Positions 12,866-13,341 of a DNA stretch of 13,341 bases are shown here, one piece after another (the stretch's first letter is position 1; each line of letters begins with the position of its first letter). Origin of the DNA: Anaerolineales bacterium (GTDB lineage Bacteria > Chloroflexota > Anaerolineae > Anaerolineales > DRMV01); assembly GCA_026991215.1 (NCBI GenBank), contig JALXBY010000286.1, forward strand, positions 1 through 13,341, read 5' to 3'. A program made the translations under genes and the position numbers. The notes beneath the pieces were generated by a model. That model made no database searches and was not told the origin of the DNA. It saw only the letters and a program-made list of their open reading frames with translations.

Positions 12866-13341
12866 TCACGGGATGCGCAGGGTCTGGCCTGCGGACAGCG
12901 GTTTGCCCAGGTCGCTCAAGGGGATGCCGTTGGCCTGGGCGATTTGCTCCGGCCACACGTCGCCGAACATGCACGCAATCTGGTACAGGGTCTCACCGCC
13001 CCGGGTCGTATACGTGGTGGGATGCGGCCGCAGGGACCGGGACGCGGTGGAAGGCCAGGGCCGGGCGTTCTGGGGGATGACCAACGTCATGCCAGGGTAG
13101 ACCCGCTGGCCCCGTCGCAGCCCGTTGGCCGCCAGGAGGTCGTCGGGGTGGATGTTGAAACGGCGGGCCAGGCAGTACGGGTATTCGCCCTTTTGAAGGG
13201 TGTAACGGGAAGGGACGGTCAGTTCCGCCGCGCCCGACGTGGGTTGCGGGGTAGCCGTGGGCACCATGGAGGTCACCGCCACGATGGGCGTGGGCGTCGG
13301 GGAAGGCAGGGGCATGGGTGTGGGCGTGGGCGTGACCTGGG
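12866..13341 (-). CDS. Double-LysM domain protein, N-terminal part outside the window
   Basis: The frame is open to the right edge and the residues before the first ATG (13315) read QVTPTPTP, continuing the Thr-Pro linker after it, so this is the C-terminal part of a longer exported protein or lipoprotein. Counting from that ATG, a Pro/Thr-rich linker fills 1-36. LysM1 covers 37-80 (YTLQKGEYPYCLARRFNIHPDDLL to TLVIP) and LysM2 covers 101-148 (YTTRGGETLYQIACMFGDV to TLRIP). LysM modules bind N-acetylglucosamine chains such as peptidoglycan. Each module has one Cys at the same helix (C48, C115), and they could form a disulfide. Chlorobacterial envelopes often use such LysM proteins; what the missing N-terminus adds is unknown. 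A terminator lies 125 bases downstream. Confidence 0.9.
   Translation of the reverse strand, partial: QVTPTPTPMPLPSPTPTPIVAVTSMVPTATPQPTSGAAELTVPSRYTLQKGEYPYCLARRFNIHPDDLLAANGLRRGQRVYPGMTLVIPQNARPWPSTASRSLRPHPTTYTTRGGETLYQIACMFGDVWPEQIAQANGIPLSDLGKPLSAGQTLRIP

Noticed and set aside
1..13341. CRISPR array, transposon, prophage, toxin-antitoxin or defence island
   Set aside because: No regularly spaced repeats, no transposase, integrase or nuclease domains, and no small paired genes were found on either strand. The gene content looks like ordinary chromosomal background.

Overview
The window is about 13.3 kb of GC-rich bacterial DNA. I infer a member of the Chloroflexota, probably an Anaerolineae-like lineage. 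The clues are a Ycf45/SpoIIIAA-type R3H ATPase, a stand-alone TadE/TadE/TadG set, a LysM protein with a Thr-Pro linker, and a GAAC-N4-GTTC (Gram-positive/Chloroflexota-type) SOS box. Codon use and GC look alike through most of the window. The acyl-thioesterase gene at 5199-6605 looks slightly less GC-rich by eye. I ran no searches, so the taxonomy is inference.

Layout. 2-775 (+): C-terminal part of a multi-membrane-span protein cut by the window edge, probably a GT-C glycosyltransferase. It converges on 812-2473 (-), an R3H-domain AAA ATPase with its own intrinsic terminator. 2474-2757 is a divergent promoter region. Leftward it drives the R3H gene through a leader with two strong hairpins. 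Rightward it drives a complete small SRP RNA gene (about 2694-2802), whose 3' half lies antisense over the last codons of the next gene. 2758-4392 (-) is a GT-C type membrane glycosyltransferase, overlapping and apparently translationally coupled to 4382-5083 (-), a coiled-coil zinc-ribbon protein. 5199-6605 (-) is a membrane-anchored BAAT/acyl-CoA thioesterase-like alpha/beta hydrolase.

6765-9212 (-) is a compact three-gene Tad (Flp pilus) operon of two TadE pseudopilins and one TadG-like protein, with Shine-Dalgarno sequences upstream of each start and a terminator after the last gene. The motor, secretin and prepilin peptidase genes are not in the window. Divergent from it, 9553-10158 (+) is a small four-span membrane protein of unknown function. 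Its upstream region carries an 18-bp perfect palindrome of SOS-box type inside the spacer of a likely promoter.

10174-10941 (-) is a concanavalin-like (LamG/GH16 fold) protein without an obvious catalytic motif. It lies just downstream of tRNA-Arg(CCT) (10963-11035, -). 11199-12680 (-) is an alpha-helical TPR-like repeat protein. 12866 to the right edge (-) is the C-terminal part of a double-LysM protein with an intrinsic terminator.

No CRISPR array, transposase, integrase, phage gene, toxin-antitoxin pair or recognisable defence island is present. The most interesting signals are regulatory: the SOS-type operator before an unknown membrane protein, the hairpin leader of the R3H gene, and the SRP RNA/glycosyltransferase antisense overlap.
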